The position numbers and the translations under genes were made by a program. A stretch of DNA of 64,000 bases from Peribacillus frigoritolerans (lineage in GTDB: Bacteria > Bacillota > Bacilli > Bacillales > DSM-1321): assembly GCF_040250305.1 (NCBI RefSeq), contig NZ_CP158190.1:1334001-1398000 (forward strand). Reading direction: 5' to 3'. This document shows, one piece after another, positions 36,676-46,034 of this stretch. Position 1 is the stretch's first letter, and every line of letters begins with the position of its first letter. The notes under the pieces were generated by a model. It had not been told where the DNA came from, searched no databases, and was given only the letters and a program-made list of their open reading frames with translations.

Positions 36676-37823
36676 GTTCTTTATTTCCAACATATGCAAG
36701 ATGGAACATTGAGCCGAGAAAAGCGTCAGGATTGAAGATTACGAGTGTAACAGGTAAAGAGTATTTGGATTTCACATCCGGAATCGGGGTACTGAATCTT
36801 GGACATTGTCATGAGAAGGTAAAAATGGCCGTCACGGAACAGCTTGATAAATATTGGCATGTATCGAATATGTTTCAAAGTTCCATACAGGAACGGACAG
36901 CAAAAATGCTGGCTGATGCCTCTGGTTTAAGTCAGGTGTTCTTTGCCAACAGTGGCGCCGAGGCGAATGAGGCAGCTATCAAACTAGCACGTAAAGCTAC
37001 CGGGAAAAGCAAAATTGTCACATGTCAGCAGTCTTTCCATGGCCGTACGTTTGCAACGATGGCTGCAACCGGGCAGGAAAAAATCAAGACTGGTTTCGGA
37101 CCGATGCTAGCTTCGTTCGAATATGTTCCATTTAATGATAATGATGCCATGACAGCAGCCATCGATGAAAATACGGCAGCTGTAATGATTGAAATCGTTC
37201 AAGGAGAAGGCGGCATCCATGTTGTACAGCAATCATATCTGGACGCGATTCAAACTAAATGCCAAGAACACGATGTTCTCATTATCATAGATGAAATTCA
37301 GACTGGGATAGGGCGTACAGGGAAACCATTCGCATTCCAGCATTTCAATATTCAACCGGACATCATCACTTCTGCAAAAGGACTGGGAAATGGCCTGCCA
37401 ATCGGGGCGATGATTGGGAAGGAAGCGCTGGCTGAGTTCTTTAACCCTGGCAGTCATGGATCCACTTTTGGAGGTAATCCCGTCAGTGTCTCGGCAGCCG
37501 AAGCCGTGTTAAAGGAAATTTTCCATTCAGGGTTTTTAAAAGAAACCGTTAAAAAGGCTGAATATCTTAAAAGCGAGTTGGCAAAAGCATTGAAGGGCAT
37601 GGAAGAAGTGAAAGAGATTCGCGGTCTGGGAATGATGGTCGGAATTGAGTGTAAACAAGATGTTCAGGTGTTTTTAATGGAACTGCAAGAAGAGGGCTTA
37701 CTTGTATTGAGTGCAGGTCCTAAAGTACTTCGTTTACTCCCATCCCTGACAGTTACCGAAGCGGAGATCGATAGGGCGATAAATAAAATTAAAAAAGTAT
37801 TGGCAATAAAACAAACTGTCTAA
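36672..37823 (+). CDS. argD: Acetylornithine aminotransferase ArgD
   Basis: This class III PLP aminotransferase of 383 residues makes N-acetylornithine. The PLP lysine is in ITSAKGLGNGLPIGA, the Asp that holds the pyridine nitrogen is in IIDEIQTGIGRTG, and the phosphate loop is NSGAEANEAA. The start overlaps the argB stop (ATGA). It is followed by an 81-base gap with a second ARG-box-like site before carA. Confidence 0.93.
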   Translation: MSSLFPTYARWNIEPRKASGLKITSVTGKEYLDFTSGIGVLNLGHCHEKVKMAVTEQLDKYWHVSNMFQSSIQERTAKMLADASGLSQVFFANSGAEANEAAIKLARKATGKSKIVTCQQSFHGRTFATMAATGQEKIKTGFGPMLASFEYVPFNDNDAMTAAIDENTAAVMIEIVQGEGGIHVVQQSYLDAIQTKCQEHDVLIIIDEIQTGIGRTGKPFAFQHFNIQPDIITSAKGLGNGLPIGAMIGKEALAEFFNPGSHGSTFGGNPVSVSAAEAVLKEIFHSGFLKETVKKAEYLKSELAKALKGMEEVKEIRGLGMMVGIECKQDVQVFLMELQEEGLLVLSAGPKVLRLLPSLTVTEAEIDRAINKIKKVLAIKQTV

Positions 37824-37828
37824 ATTTA

Positions 37829-37864
37829 TTGAATTTTTATAGAACAAAATGAATAATTATGCTA
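37829..37864 (+). promoter_or_regulatory. Internal carA promoter with ARG-box-like sequence
   Basis: TTGAAT (37829-37834), 17 bases and AATAAT (37852-37857) form a possible promoter. ATGAATAATTATGC (37849-37862) overlaps its -10 and resembles the AhrC box. This would allow carAB-argF to be made separately from argCJBD. Confidence 0.5.
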
Positions 37865-37904
37865 TTGTATATATAAATATACATCATCTAAAGAGGTGAA
37901 GATC

Positions 37905-38987
37905 ATGAAAAGCTATCTATATTTAGAGAATGGTTCCGTCTTTGAAGGGGAACTGCTGACTAAATCGACTGAAAAAACAATCACTGGAGAGATTGTCTTT
38001 TTCACAGGAATGACCGGATATCAAGAAGTGTTGACAGATCCTTCATATAAGGACCAGATTGTCATCTTCACATACCCGCTAATCGGAAATTACGGAATCA
38101 ATGAACATGATTTTGAAAGCAAGAAGCCGCATGTTGCCGGTGTGATTGTATATGAAGGAAATATGAGCCATTCCCATTATCAGGCTGAATATTCACTTTG
38201 TGAATATTTAGACAAGTGGAACATCCCTCTTTTAAGCCATGTTGACACAAGAGCGGTCGTTAAGAATATAAGACAGGAAGGTTCCATGCAGGCAGTCATC
38301 ACAGCAGAAGAAAAATACACTGTCGTACCCGGCCTGAATGGTTTATCAGCCCATGTAGCTGAGGTATCCACAAAGGTTGTCGAGAGCTTTGGGGAAGGCG
38401 ACAAGCACGTTGTGATGATGGATTTCGGCTATAAAAAATCCATATTGGATTCATTGGTCGAGCAAGGCTGCCGAGTCTCTGTCGTACCATTCGATACGGA
38501 ATTCGAGCAAATCAAGGACTTGAAGCCAGATGGTATTTTGCTTTCAAATGGGCCTGGGGATCCAAAACAGCTTGAATACCTCTTAGGAAACATTAAAAAG
38601 ATCATTACGAATTTTCCAACGATGGGCATCTGCCTCGGTCATCAATTAACGGCCCTTGCCTTAGGCGGAAATACTAAAAAAATGCTGTTTGGACATCGCG
38701 GTGCGAATCAGCCCGTGGTCGATTTGAAAACGAAAAAGGTGTATATGAGTTCGCAGAATCATAGTTATGAGGTTGATGAACCGAGCTTGCAAGGAACATC
38801 ACTGCAAGTGAGATTCAGAAACGTGAATGATAACACGGTTGAGGGGCTCATGCATGAAGACTTGCCAATCTTCACTACCCAGTACCACCCAGAGGCAAAT
38901 CCAGGACCTGTCGAGAGTTCATTACTATTCAACGACTTTTTACAAATGATAAATGATTATAGCGGGAGAGAAAAAGCTTATGCCTAA
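37905..38987 (+). CDS. carA: Carbamoyl-phosphate synthase small subunit, arginine-specific
   Basis: The 360-residue glutaminase subunit has the triad-type amidotransferase motif TMGICLGHQLTALALGG (nucleophile Cys) and the His/Glu pair in TTQYHPEANPGP. It feeds ammonia to CarB. Being inside the arginine operon marks it as the arginine-specific enzyme, as in B. subtilis carA, separate from the pyrimidine enzyme pyrAA. The ATG at 37905 follows AAGAGGTG. It overlaps carB by eight bases. Confidence 0.93.
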   Translation: MKSYLYLENGSVFEGELLTKSTEKTITGEIVFFTGMTGYQEVLTDPSYKDQIVIFTYPLIGNYGINEHDFESKKPHVAGVIVYEGNMSHSHYQAEYSLCEYLDKWNIPLLSHVDTRAVVKNIRQEGSMQAVITAEEKYTVVPGLNGLSAHVAEVSTKVVESFGEGDKHVVMMDFGYKKSILDSLVEQGCRVSVVPFDTEFEQIKDLKPDGILLSNGPGDPKQLEYLLGNIKKIITNFPTMGICLGHQLTALALGGNTKKMLFGHRGANQPVVDLKTKKVYMSSQNHSYEVDEPSLQGTSLQVRFRNVNDNTVEGLMHEDLPIFTTQYHPEANPGPVESSLLFNDFLQMINDYSGREKAYA

Positions 38988-41900
38988 GGACGATACGATA
39001 CAGACCATTTTAGTGATTGGTTCGGGGCCGATTGTCATTGGGCAGGCCGCCGAATTCGATTATGCAGGTACACAGGCCTGCCTTGCTTTAAAAGAAGAAG
39101 GATATAAAGTCATACTGGTCAACAACAATCCAGCAACGATCATGACTGATGATATGAATGCGGATGCTGTCTATTTCGAACCTTTAACAGTTGATGTACT
39201 GGAAAAGATCATTTCCAAAGAAAAGCCCGATGGCCTGCTCGCTACATTAGGCGGTCAAACAGGATTGAATCTTGCTTATCAATTGGATGATGCTGGAGTA
39301 CTTGAAAAATATAATGTCAAATTATTGGGAACTCCGATCGACTCCATCAAAAAAGGGGAGGATCGTGAACTGTTCCGTGAGTTGATGTTTGAAATAGGTG
39401 AACCCGTTCCCGACAGTACGATTGTCCATACCCTTGAAGAAGCGCTGGCTTTTGCCGACAAAATCGGTTTCCCCATCATCGTTCGTCCCGCTTATACACT
39501 CGGCGGAACTGGCGGTGGTATTGCCGATTCACTGGACACCTTTAAGGAACTTGTACGGGGAGGACTTCAAGAAAGCCCGATTACACAATGCTTGATTGAA
39601 AGAAGCATAGCTGGTTATAAGGAAGTCGAATATGAGGTTATGCGAGATGGCAACAATACGTGCATCACCATCTGTAATATGGAAAATATCGATCCGGTGG
39701 GGATCCATACAGGTGATTCGATCGTCGTGGCACCATCACAGACTTTATCGGACGATGAGTTTCAGATGCTGCGTGCCGCATCCATTAAAATCATTTCTGC
39801 TTTAGGTATCATAGGCGGATGTAACATTCAATTTGCCCTTGATCCGAATAGCAAGCAATATTATTTAATAGAAGTAAACCCGCGCGTCAGCCGTTCATCG
39901 GCACTGGCTTCCAAAGCGACAGGTTATCCAATAGCACGCATAGCCGCAAAGCTCGCTGTCGGCTACGATTTATCGGAGCTCATCAATCCAGTAACGAAAA
40001 GCACATATTCAAGCTTCGAACCTGCTCTTGACTACGTAGCGGTGAAGTTCCCGAGGTGGCCATTCGATAAATTCACGACCGCCAACCGAAAATTGGGAAC
40101 ACAGATGAAGGCGACTGGTGAAGTGATGGCTTTACACCGCAGCTTTGAAGGGGGAGTCCAAAAGGCCGTCGATTCTTTGGAATTGAAAACGATTGGGCTG
40201 CAGCTATTATCGCTGAAAAATAAAACGGTTCCTGAACTTTGGGGAAAGCTTGCCGAAAAATCTGATGAACGAATATTTGTCATTTTTGAAATGCTTAGAA
40301 AAGGCGTGACGATTGAAGAAATCCATGAAGCGACAGCCATAGATTATTTCTTCCTTAAATCCTTTGCGTCATTGATCCAGTACGAATTGGGGATTGAATC
40401 TAAGGCAATCGATCAGGTAACAAAGGAAGAACTGCAGACATACAAGGAAAAGGGCTTTTCCGACCGCTATCTTGCTTCCGTATGGAAAGTAAGTGAGATG
40501 GAAGTGAGAGCACACCGCAAATCACTGGGTCTTACGGCTGTCTACAAAACGGTTGATACATGTGCAGCCGAGTTCGAATCACATACGAACTATCACTATT
40601 CAACATATTTTGGTGAGAACGAACAGAAAAAAACTGATAAAAAGAAAGTCTTGATGATTGGCAGCGGTCCGATCCGCATAGGACAGGGAATAGAATTTGA
40701 TTACTGTTCGGTTCACGGTGTTTATGCACTCCAGGCTGAAAATGTTGAAACGATCATGATCAATAATAATCCGGAAACGGTAAGCACGGATTTTGCGACG
40801 GCAGATCGCCTTTATTTCGAACCGTTGACTCTTGAATATGTTCTTAATGTAATAGAAGCGGAAGATATTAAAGATGTTATCGTCCAATTTGGTGGGCAGA
40901 CTGCGATAAACCTGGCAAAAGGCCTGGAAGAATACGGTGTCAATTTGTTGGGGACTTCCTTCGATACACTTGATCAATTAGAAGATCGTGATCGTTTTTA
41001 TCAGCTTCTTCAAAAACTGGATATCCCGCATGTACCGGGTTCAATGGCTAATGGTGAACAACAATTAATTGCAAGTGCAGAGGCAATCGGCTTTCCGGTG
41101 CTCTTACGCCCATCCTATGTAATTGGCGGCCAGGGAATGGAAATCATCCGCTCCAAGGAAAGCTTGTTGAATAGAATGGCAAATGGAACGGCACTTGTCT
41201 ATCCAGTGTTGATCGATTCCTATATTCCAGGGAAGGAAACCGAAATCGATTTGATTGCGGATGGAAATGATGTATACATTCCCATCATTGCCGAACATAT
41301 AGAGAAAGCAGGCGTCCATTCAGGGGATAGCATGGCATTATTGCCAGCTCAATCCTTAACGGATGATATCAAAGATAAAATGACCCTTTATGCTAAAAAA
41401 CTAGTTAGTGAACTTGGTTATAAAGGACTTATGAACATCCAATTCGTGATTGAGGGAAATAGTGTATATGTATTGGAAGTGAATCCTCGTGCAAGCCGGA
41501 CAATCCCAATCATCAGTAAAGTGACCGATGTATCCTTGGTGCAAATAGCGACAAAAATATTGCTTGGGAAATATTCATTGTCGAATGCGTTCGAAAAAAC
41601 GGGCTTAATGGATGAAATTCCATATGCAGTCGTCAAATATCCAGTATTCTCTACATTTGCACTAAGCGGACTTGATTCGAAGGTAGGTCCGGAAATGAAA
41701 TCAACAGGTGAAGGAATAGCTATCGGGGAAACGGTAAATGAAGCGTTGACAAAAGTATTCCATGCTCAAAAAGCTAAACATACTACTGGTGTTTATCAAT
41801 CAGAATCTGTCCAATTAAGTGAAGATTTGTTAGCTCAAATCAAAGAAGCAGGTTTGATATTGGGGAATTCGGATTTTGATAAATGGTTAAATGAAGGAAA

Positions 41901-42099
41901 TGCAGCGGTCGTTTTGGCATATGGAACAACGGAGGAAGATAAGAAGCTAAGGTTACTTGCAGCGAAATACCGACTGCTTGCATTTACGGAAGAAGAGACG
42001 TTCAAGGCCTATCTACAATCGGTAGAAAATGCTGATCCAGGGGTGAATTCGCTTCAGGAATGGCTTGTACAATATTCGAAAGGAGTGTCACACGTATGA
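38980..42099 (+). CDS. carB: Carbamoyl-phosphate synthase large subunit, arginine-specific
   Basis: The 1039-residue protein has two homologous ATP-grasp halves. The first has TILVIGSGPIVIGQAAEFDYAG and the second VLMIGSGPIRIGQGIEFDY; NPRVSRSSALASKATGYP and NPRASRTIP mark the two active sites. It makes carbamoyl phosphate from bicarbonate, two ATP and ammonia. The C-terminal regulatory domain is present but shorter than in E. coli CarB, common for arginine-specific Bacillus enzymes. The start overlaps carA and the end overlaps argF by four bases. Confidence 0.93.
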   Translation: MPKDDTIQTILVIGSGPIVIGQAAEFDYAGTQACLALKEEGYKVILVNNNPATIMTDDMNADAVYFEPLTVDVLEKIISKEKPDGLLATLGGQTGLNLAYQLDDAGVLEKYNVKLLGTPIDSIKKGEDRELFRELMFEIGEPVPDSTIVHTLEEALAFADKIGFPIIVRPAYTLGGTGGGIADSLDTFKELVRGGLQESPITQCLIERSIAGYKEVEYEVMRDGNNTCITICNMENIDPVGIHTGDSIVVAPSQTLSDDEFQMLRAASIKIISALGIIGGCNIQFALDPNSKQYYLIEVNPRVSRSSALASKATGYPIARIAAKLAVGYDLSELINPVTKSTYSSFEPALDYVAVKFPRWPFDKFTTANRKLGTQMKATGEVMALHRSFEGGVQKAVDSLELKTIGLQLLSLKNKTVPELWGKLAEKSDERIFVIFEMLRKGVTIEEIHEATAIDYFFLKSFASLIQYELGIESKAIDQVTKEELQTYKEKGFSDRYLASVWKVSEMEVRAHRKSLGLTAVYKTVDTCAAEFESHTNYHYSTYFGENEQKKTDKKKVLMIGSGPIRIGQGIEFDYCSVHGVYALQAENVETIMINNNPETVSTDFATADRLYFEPLTLEYVLNVIEAEDIKDVIVQFGGQTAINLAKGLEEYGVNLLGTSFDTLDQLEDRDRFYQLLQKLDIPHVPGSMANGEQQLIASAEAIGFPVLLRPSYVIGGQGMEIIRSKESLLNRMANGTALVYPVLIDSYIPGKETEIDLIADGNDVYIPIIAEHIEKAGVHSGDSMALLPAQSLTDDIKDKMTLYAKKLVSELGYKGLMNIQFVIEGNSVYVLEVNPRASRTIPIISKVTDVSLVQIATKILLGKYSLSNAFEKTGLMDEIPYAVVKYPVFSTFALSGLDSKVGPEMKSTGEGIAIGETVNEALTKVFHAQKAKHTTGVYQSESVQLSEDLLAQIKEAGLILGNSDFDKWLNEGNAAVVLAYGTTEEDKKLRLLAAKYRLLAFTEEETFKAYLQSVENADPGVNSLQEWLVQYSKGVSHV

Positions 42100-43055
42100 G
42101 TTCAATGACGGCACCGACACAAGCGAAGATTTTAAATGGAAAAGATTTTTTGACCATGAAGGAGTCTACACCAACGGCAATTGCAGATTTGTTAAAACTG
42201 GCGCAGACCATTAAAGGCAAATTGCAAGCTGGTGAAGAATATACGCCTTTAAAAGGGAAAACGCTGGGGATGATCTTTGAAAAATCGTCTACCCGTACCC
42301 GTGTTTCTTTTGAAGTGGGCATGATGCAGCTTGGCGGACACGCTTTGTTCCTAAGTGGCAATGACTTGCAAATTGGACGTGGTGAAACTATTTCCGATAC
42401 TGCAAAAGTCCTTTCTGAATATATTGATGGCATCATGATTCGTACCTTCGAGCATGAAAAAATCCTGGAATTGTCAGAAAATGCTTCTATCCCAGTCATC
42501 AATGGGTTAACAGATCTTGCCCATCCTTGTCAGGTGCTTGCTGACTTCTTGACGATCATCGAGATAAAAGGGCAGCTAAAAGGCTTGAAGATGAGTTATA
42601 TCGGTGATGGCAATAATGTTGCCAATTCATTGATGGTAGGCTGTGCAAAAATGGGAATGGATTTTTCCATTGGATGTCCTGACGCCTACAAACCTGATGA
42701 AAAGGTCGTCGCCTATGCTAAAAAAGTGGCAGAAGAGACTGGCAGTGAAATTTTGGTGACAACCTCAGCTTCGGAAGCCATAAAAGATGCGGATATCGTC
42801 TATTCCGATGTTTGGACCTCCATGGGGCAGGAAATCGAGAATGGTATCCGCTTAGAAGCTTTTAAAGATTATCAAATCAATGGTGAGCTAGTAAAACTTG
42901 CTAAAGAAGATTATTTATTCATGCATTGCCTGCCTGCACATCGGGAGGAAGAGGTTACGGCTGAAGTCATCGATGGACCTAATTCAGTCGTTTTCCACCA
43001 AGCCGGAAATCGTCTGCATGCCCAAAAGGCGGTCCTAGTGGACTTAATGTCTTAA
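42096..43055 (+). CDS. argF: Ornithine carbamoyltransferase ArgF
   Basis: The 319-residue enzyme equals B. subtilis ArgF in length and makes citrulline. The carbamoyl-phosphate loop is EKSSTRTRVSFE, the second binding motif is DLAHPCQVLAD, and the ornithine/Cys loop is MHCLPAHREEEV. AAAGGAG lies 11 bases before the ATG at 42096, whose ATGA overlaps the carB stop. It is the last operon gene; argG and argH are not in the window. Confidence 0.94.
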   Translation: MSSMTAPTQAKILNGKDFLTMKESTPTAIADLLKLAQTIKGKLQAGEEYTPLKGKTLGMIFEKSSTRTRVSFEVGMMQLGGHALFLSGNDLQIGRGETISDTAKVLSEYIDGIMIRTFEHEKILELSENASIPVINGLTDLAHPCQVLADFLTIIEIKGQLKGLKMSYIGDGNNVANSLMVGCAKMGMDFSIGCPDAYKPDEKVVAYAKKVAEETGSEILVTTSASEAIKDADIVYSDVWTSMGQEIENGIRLEAFKDYQINGELVKLAKEDYLFMHCLPAHREEEVTAEVIDGPNSVVFHQAGNRLHAQKAVLVDLMS

Positions 43056-43058
43056 TCA

Positions 43059-43097
43059 AAAAAGGCGTCTGCTCTATGAGCGGACGCTTTTTTGATT
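43059..43097 (+). terminator. Terminator of the arginine operon
   Basis: AAAAAAGGCGTCTGCTC pairs with GAGCGGACGCTTTTTT around TAT (one mismatch). Confidence 0.87.
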
Positions 43098-43180
43098 CAA
43101 GCCGCTTTCCTAATTTTTCTGACATGAAAGGAAGGAACCTGGTAATAATAACAGGGAAAGCATGTAAAGGGGTGAAATCT

Positions 43181-43360
43181 ATGGGGCAAAATCGTCAATT
43201 TAAGCCAGGTCAAAAGGCACCGAATAATGGGACCTACGTAGAAATCGGTGAAACGGGCAGCACGGTAGTGAATCCGAAAATGGTAAAGCTTGATGCAGGG
43301 GATTCTTTTCCTGAAACATCCAATCATAACCGGATATGGACATATAAGCGGAAGCCATGA
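43181..43360 (+). CDS. yjzC: YjzC family small protein
   Basis: The 59-residue protein matches B. subtilis YjzC in length and pattern: MGQNRQFKPGQKAPNNGTY, then EIGETGSTV and NHNRIWTYKRKP. AAAGGGGTG precedes the ATG. It is small, soluble and basic, with no known function. In B. subtilis it also follows argF. Confidence 0.87.
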   Translation: MGQNRQFKPGQKAPNNGTYVEIGETGSTVVNPKMVKLDAGDSFPETSNHNRIWTYKRKP

Positions 43361-43367
43361 AACATCT

Positions 43368-43413
43368 AAAAGCAGGAAAAAGGAATGATCGCCATCCTTC
43401 TTCCTGCTTTTTT
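43368..43413. terminator. Bidirectional terminator between yjzC and the IclR gene
   Basis: AAAAGCAGGAA-AAGG pairs with CCTT-TTCCTGCTTTT across an interior loop; A and T runs lie on both sides of these convergent genes. Confidence 0.8.
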
Positions 43414-44172
43414 CTATTCAGCGGAATAACCGAATATATTCGAGATTTCCAAACAGCACTTCCTTAAATAATGGCTTAAAGGATCTTCATGATGATCAGG
43501 AATGCTCTCGGTGAACCCAACGGCAGTGATCGCTCCCAATAATTCCGAATTATAATTAAAAACCGGAATGGACATGGAGGAAACGGATGGTACAAGAGGC
43601 TCTTTGGCAAAAGCTATTTTGTATTTCCGAATTTCATCATACTCATTTGTTTCTTTAAGGAACGAACCTGTAACATTACGATCTTTTTCAATCCATTCCG
43701 CCGTCAATGAAGGATCCTGAAATACAGTGAATACCTTTCCGGAAGAGGATGATGGCGGAAGTCGCGTACCTAACTGTGCCCCGATGTTTAAGTTTTGGTT
43801 GGAATTCCATATTTTTGCAGTGATTGGTCCATCATATGTCCAAACGGAAAAAAGGACCGTGCAAGAAGTATGGTGACTGATTTCCTGTAAATAAGGAGTT
43901 ATTCTGCTCGTTACATCCTCATTTCCTATCGCTGCCATTCCGTATTGAATCAATTTGCTCCCAAGGTGATACATACCGGTTGTCTTATCGCGATATAGTA
44001 GCTCCAGTTGAGTCAAAGTATTCAAATACTTATAGAGGTTACTTTTCGTTATTTCCGTTAATTCCTGTATATCAGAGAATCTTAAAGGAGTTCTTTGGGA
44101 AGCAAGTAAATCTATGATGCTCATCCCTATTTGTAATGATTGAATCGTCGAACCGGATTTTACGATTTCCAT
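43414..44172 (-). CDS. IclR family regulator of the gentisate genes
   Basis: The 252-residue regulator has an N-terminal winged helix (QIGMSIIDLLASQRTPLRFSDIQELTEITKSNLYKYLNTLTQL) and a C-terminal IclR effector domain (PYLQEISHHTSCTVLFSVW, SSSSGKVF, SMSIPVFNYNSELLGAITAVG). The start has AGGGAGA eight bases before. It is divergent from the gentisate operon, so it probably senses gentisate or 3-hydroxybenzoate and controls that operon. IclR proteins often regulate aromatic catabolism. Confidence 0.85.
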   Translation of the reverse strand: MEIVKSGSTIQSLQIGMSIIDLLASQRTPLRFSDIQELTEITKSNLYKYLNTLTQLELLYRDKTTGMYHLGSKLIQYGMAAIGNEDVTSRITPYLQEISHHTSCTVLFSVWTYDGPITAKIWNSNQNLNIGAQLGTRLPPSSSSGKVFTVFQDPSLTAEWIEKDRNVTGSFLKETNEYDEIRKYKIAFAKEPLVPSVSSMSIPVFNYNSELLGAITAVGFTESIPDHHEDPLSHYLRKCCLEISNIFGYSAE

Positions 44173-44380
44173 AAATCAATCTCCCTAATCTGTTTTAATT
44201 TAGGTCTAGTATATCAGAATCTGTAAAATATAAATGAAATTTAGCAGAAAAACCGCCGGCTGCTTGAAGCTATCAATATTCTTTCCTATTAAAAAAATAA
44301 CTTTAGCGCAGTTTTATTAATTCCGAAGTGCTGTTATTCGTGTAGATGATAACATTTGCACAAAAATTCTCAATACTTTC

Positions 44381-44410
44381 TTGACAATATTCCGAAAATT
44401 GAGTTATTAT
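44381..44410 (+). promoter_or_regulatory. Sigma-A promoter of the gentisate operon
   Basis: TTGACA (44381-44386, perfect) and TATTAT (44405-44410, five of six) are 18 bases apart. It lies in the 391-base divergent spacer 44173-44563. TTCCGAA occurs in the spacer at 44390 and also near 44322, possible direct half-sites for the IclR regulator. The transcript leader before the first gene is about 145 bases without a recognised riboswitch. Confidence 0.6.
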
Positions 44411-44563
44411 TTATATAAATAGTGAACAGTGTTTTCTATAAGTGGAATTGATAAGATGTACAGTCATTCAAATACTGCTATGCGAAGCGAATCCAGCAGA
44501 ATCAGGATGGTGGCATCAAAAAGAGGTATTAAAAAAATCCAGATAAATAAAGGAGAATGAAAA

Positions 44564-45511
44564 ATGAAATTAGTAACGTTCAGCAGTCAAGGATTTAAAC
44601 GTATTGGTGCAATTTATCCGAATAATGTAGTAGTTGACTTGAACTATGCCTATCAAGCGCTTCTTGAAAGCGAAGGGAAACTTCGCAGTGAACAAATCGC
44701 TGACGCGTATGTACCTGCAACAATGGAGGAGTTTTTACAGGGAGGGAATGAAAGCCTTTCCATCGCGCAAAAGGCTGCGGACTACGCTATTAACAATCGT
44801 GATTCCTTCAGACATAAATTGGTACATGAAATTGAAAATATAAAGCTTGAGGCCCCTGTCCAAAAGCCAAGCAAAATTATTTGTGTCGGACATAACTACC
44901 GTGAGCATATTGCTGAAATGGGTCGTGAACTGCCGCCATTCCCTGTGGTATTCGCAAAGTTCGCCAATACAGTAATCGGTCCCCAGGATGATATACCGTT
45001 TTTCCCAATCTCTGAACAACTGGATTATGAAGCGGAATTCGCTTTTGTAGTCGGACAAAGGGCACGGAATGTTTCTAAAGAAGATGCTCTCGATTATGTA
45101 GCTGGTTATACAATTGCGAATGATGTCACTTACCGTGATATCCAACGGCGTACACTTGAGTGGCTCCAAGGGAAAACGGTTGAAGGAAGCGCTCCGATGG
45201 GGCCTTGGTTAGTCACTGCCGATGAACTTTCCGATCCATCTGGCTTAAATGTCCGATTAACGGTAAATGGTGAAGAACGCCAAAAAACGAATACATCCAA
45301 CTTCGTATTCGATGTGAAGTATCTAGTTGAATTCTTATCGAACTTAATGACTCTTGAACCAGGTGACATCGTCCTCACAGGAACACCGGGTGGGGTAGGG
45401 GTAGCCCGTGATCCACAAGTGTTCTTAAAAGATGGTGACGTTGTCAAAATCGAAATAGACAAAATAGGTTATCTTGAAAACCGTGTGCGACGTGTCGGGG
45501 AGGGAAAATAA
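44564..45511 (+). CDS. Fumarylacetoacetate-hydrolase family protein, probable fumarylpyruvate hydrolase
   Basis: The 315-residue enzyme has an N-terminal FAH-N domain and the C-terminal FAH fold with metal ligands in DYEAEFAFVVG and NDVTYRDIQ, plus TGTPGGVGVARDP. In the gentisate route it splits fumarylpyruvate to fumarate and pyruvate. The assignment is driven by its operon partners; the same family includes other C-C hydrolases. AAAGGAGAA precedes the ATG. It is one base from the DinB-family gene. Confidence 0.85.
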   Translation: MKLVTFSSQGFKRIGAIYPNNVVVDLNYAYQALLESEGKLRSEQIADAYVPATMEEFLQGGNESLSIAQKAADYAINNRDSFRHKLVHEIENIKLEAPVQKPSKIICVGHNYREHIAEMGRELPPFPVVFAKFANTVIGPQDDIPFFPISEQLDYEAEFAFVVGQRARNVSKEDALDYVAGYTIANDVTYRDIQRRTLEWLQGKTVEGSAPMGPWLVTADELSDPSGLNVRLTVNGEERQKTNTSNFVFDVKYLVEFLSNLMTLEPGDIVLTGTPGGVGVARDPQVFLKDGDVVKIEIDKIGYLENRVRRVGEGK

Positions 45512-45512
45512 A

Positions 45513-46004
45513 ATGGCTTATCAGGAAATCGGGACATCAATCCAATCGGTTCAACAATCAATCGACCACATTCTTGAGACAGCGGCAAACCTACCGGAAG
45601 AAACGATCCGATTTAAACCAGCAGAGGATGAATGGTCAATCATGCAGATACTTTCCCATTTAGCTGAAGCCATTCCTTATTGGTTAGGTGAAGTGGAAAC
45701 TGTAATAGCAATGCCTGGAGCCGAATGGGGGCGTGGATTGCAAGATCAAGCCCGATTGGCAGCAGTTACCGATACAGACAAACTTGCTGTTGAAGATGTC
45801 ATGAAGCAAGTGGAGGAGCTTAAATATAAAGTGGAGAGCAGTCTCGGGAATTTAGATGAAGAAACACTATCCAAAGAATCGCCACACCGGAATTTCTCTA
45901 AATTCGGAAACAAACCAGTTTCTTATATAGTCGATCACTTCATCGATGAGCATGTTTCAGGACACTATGATCAAATAAAGCGAAATCTTTCTAAAATCCA
46001 GTGA
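45513..46004 (+). CDS. DinB-family protein, probable thiol-dependent maleylpyruvate isomerase
   Basis: The 163-residue four-helix DinB/YfiT-like protein has metal-ligand histidines in ILSHLAEA and in DEHVSGHYDQI (His-x3-His). In actinobacteria a mycothiol-dependent DinB-fold enzyme isomerises maleylpyruvate; Bacillus uses bacillithiol, so a bacillithiol-dependent isomerase is the natural guess. Nothing else in the operon could fill this step. The ATG at 45513 has GGGGAGGG upstream; the open frame extends back to 45474 but overlaps the previous gene. Confidence 0.7.
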   Translation: MAYQEIGTSIQSVQQSIDHILETAANLPEETIRFKPAEDEWSIMQILSHLAEAIPYWLGEVETVIAMPGAEWGRGLQDQARLAAVTDTDKLAVEDVMKQVEELKYKVESSLGNLDEETLSKESPHRNFSKFGNKPVSYIVDHFIDEHVSGHYDQIKRNLSKIQ

Positions 46005-46034
46005 GGCAAGATAAATAAGAAAGTAGGGATTAAT

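Noticed and set aside
42002..42502. 166-codon minus-strand frame opposite argF
   Set aside because: Antisense to a well-conserved enzyme, with no ribosome-binding site.
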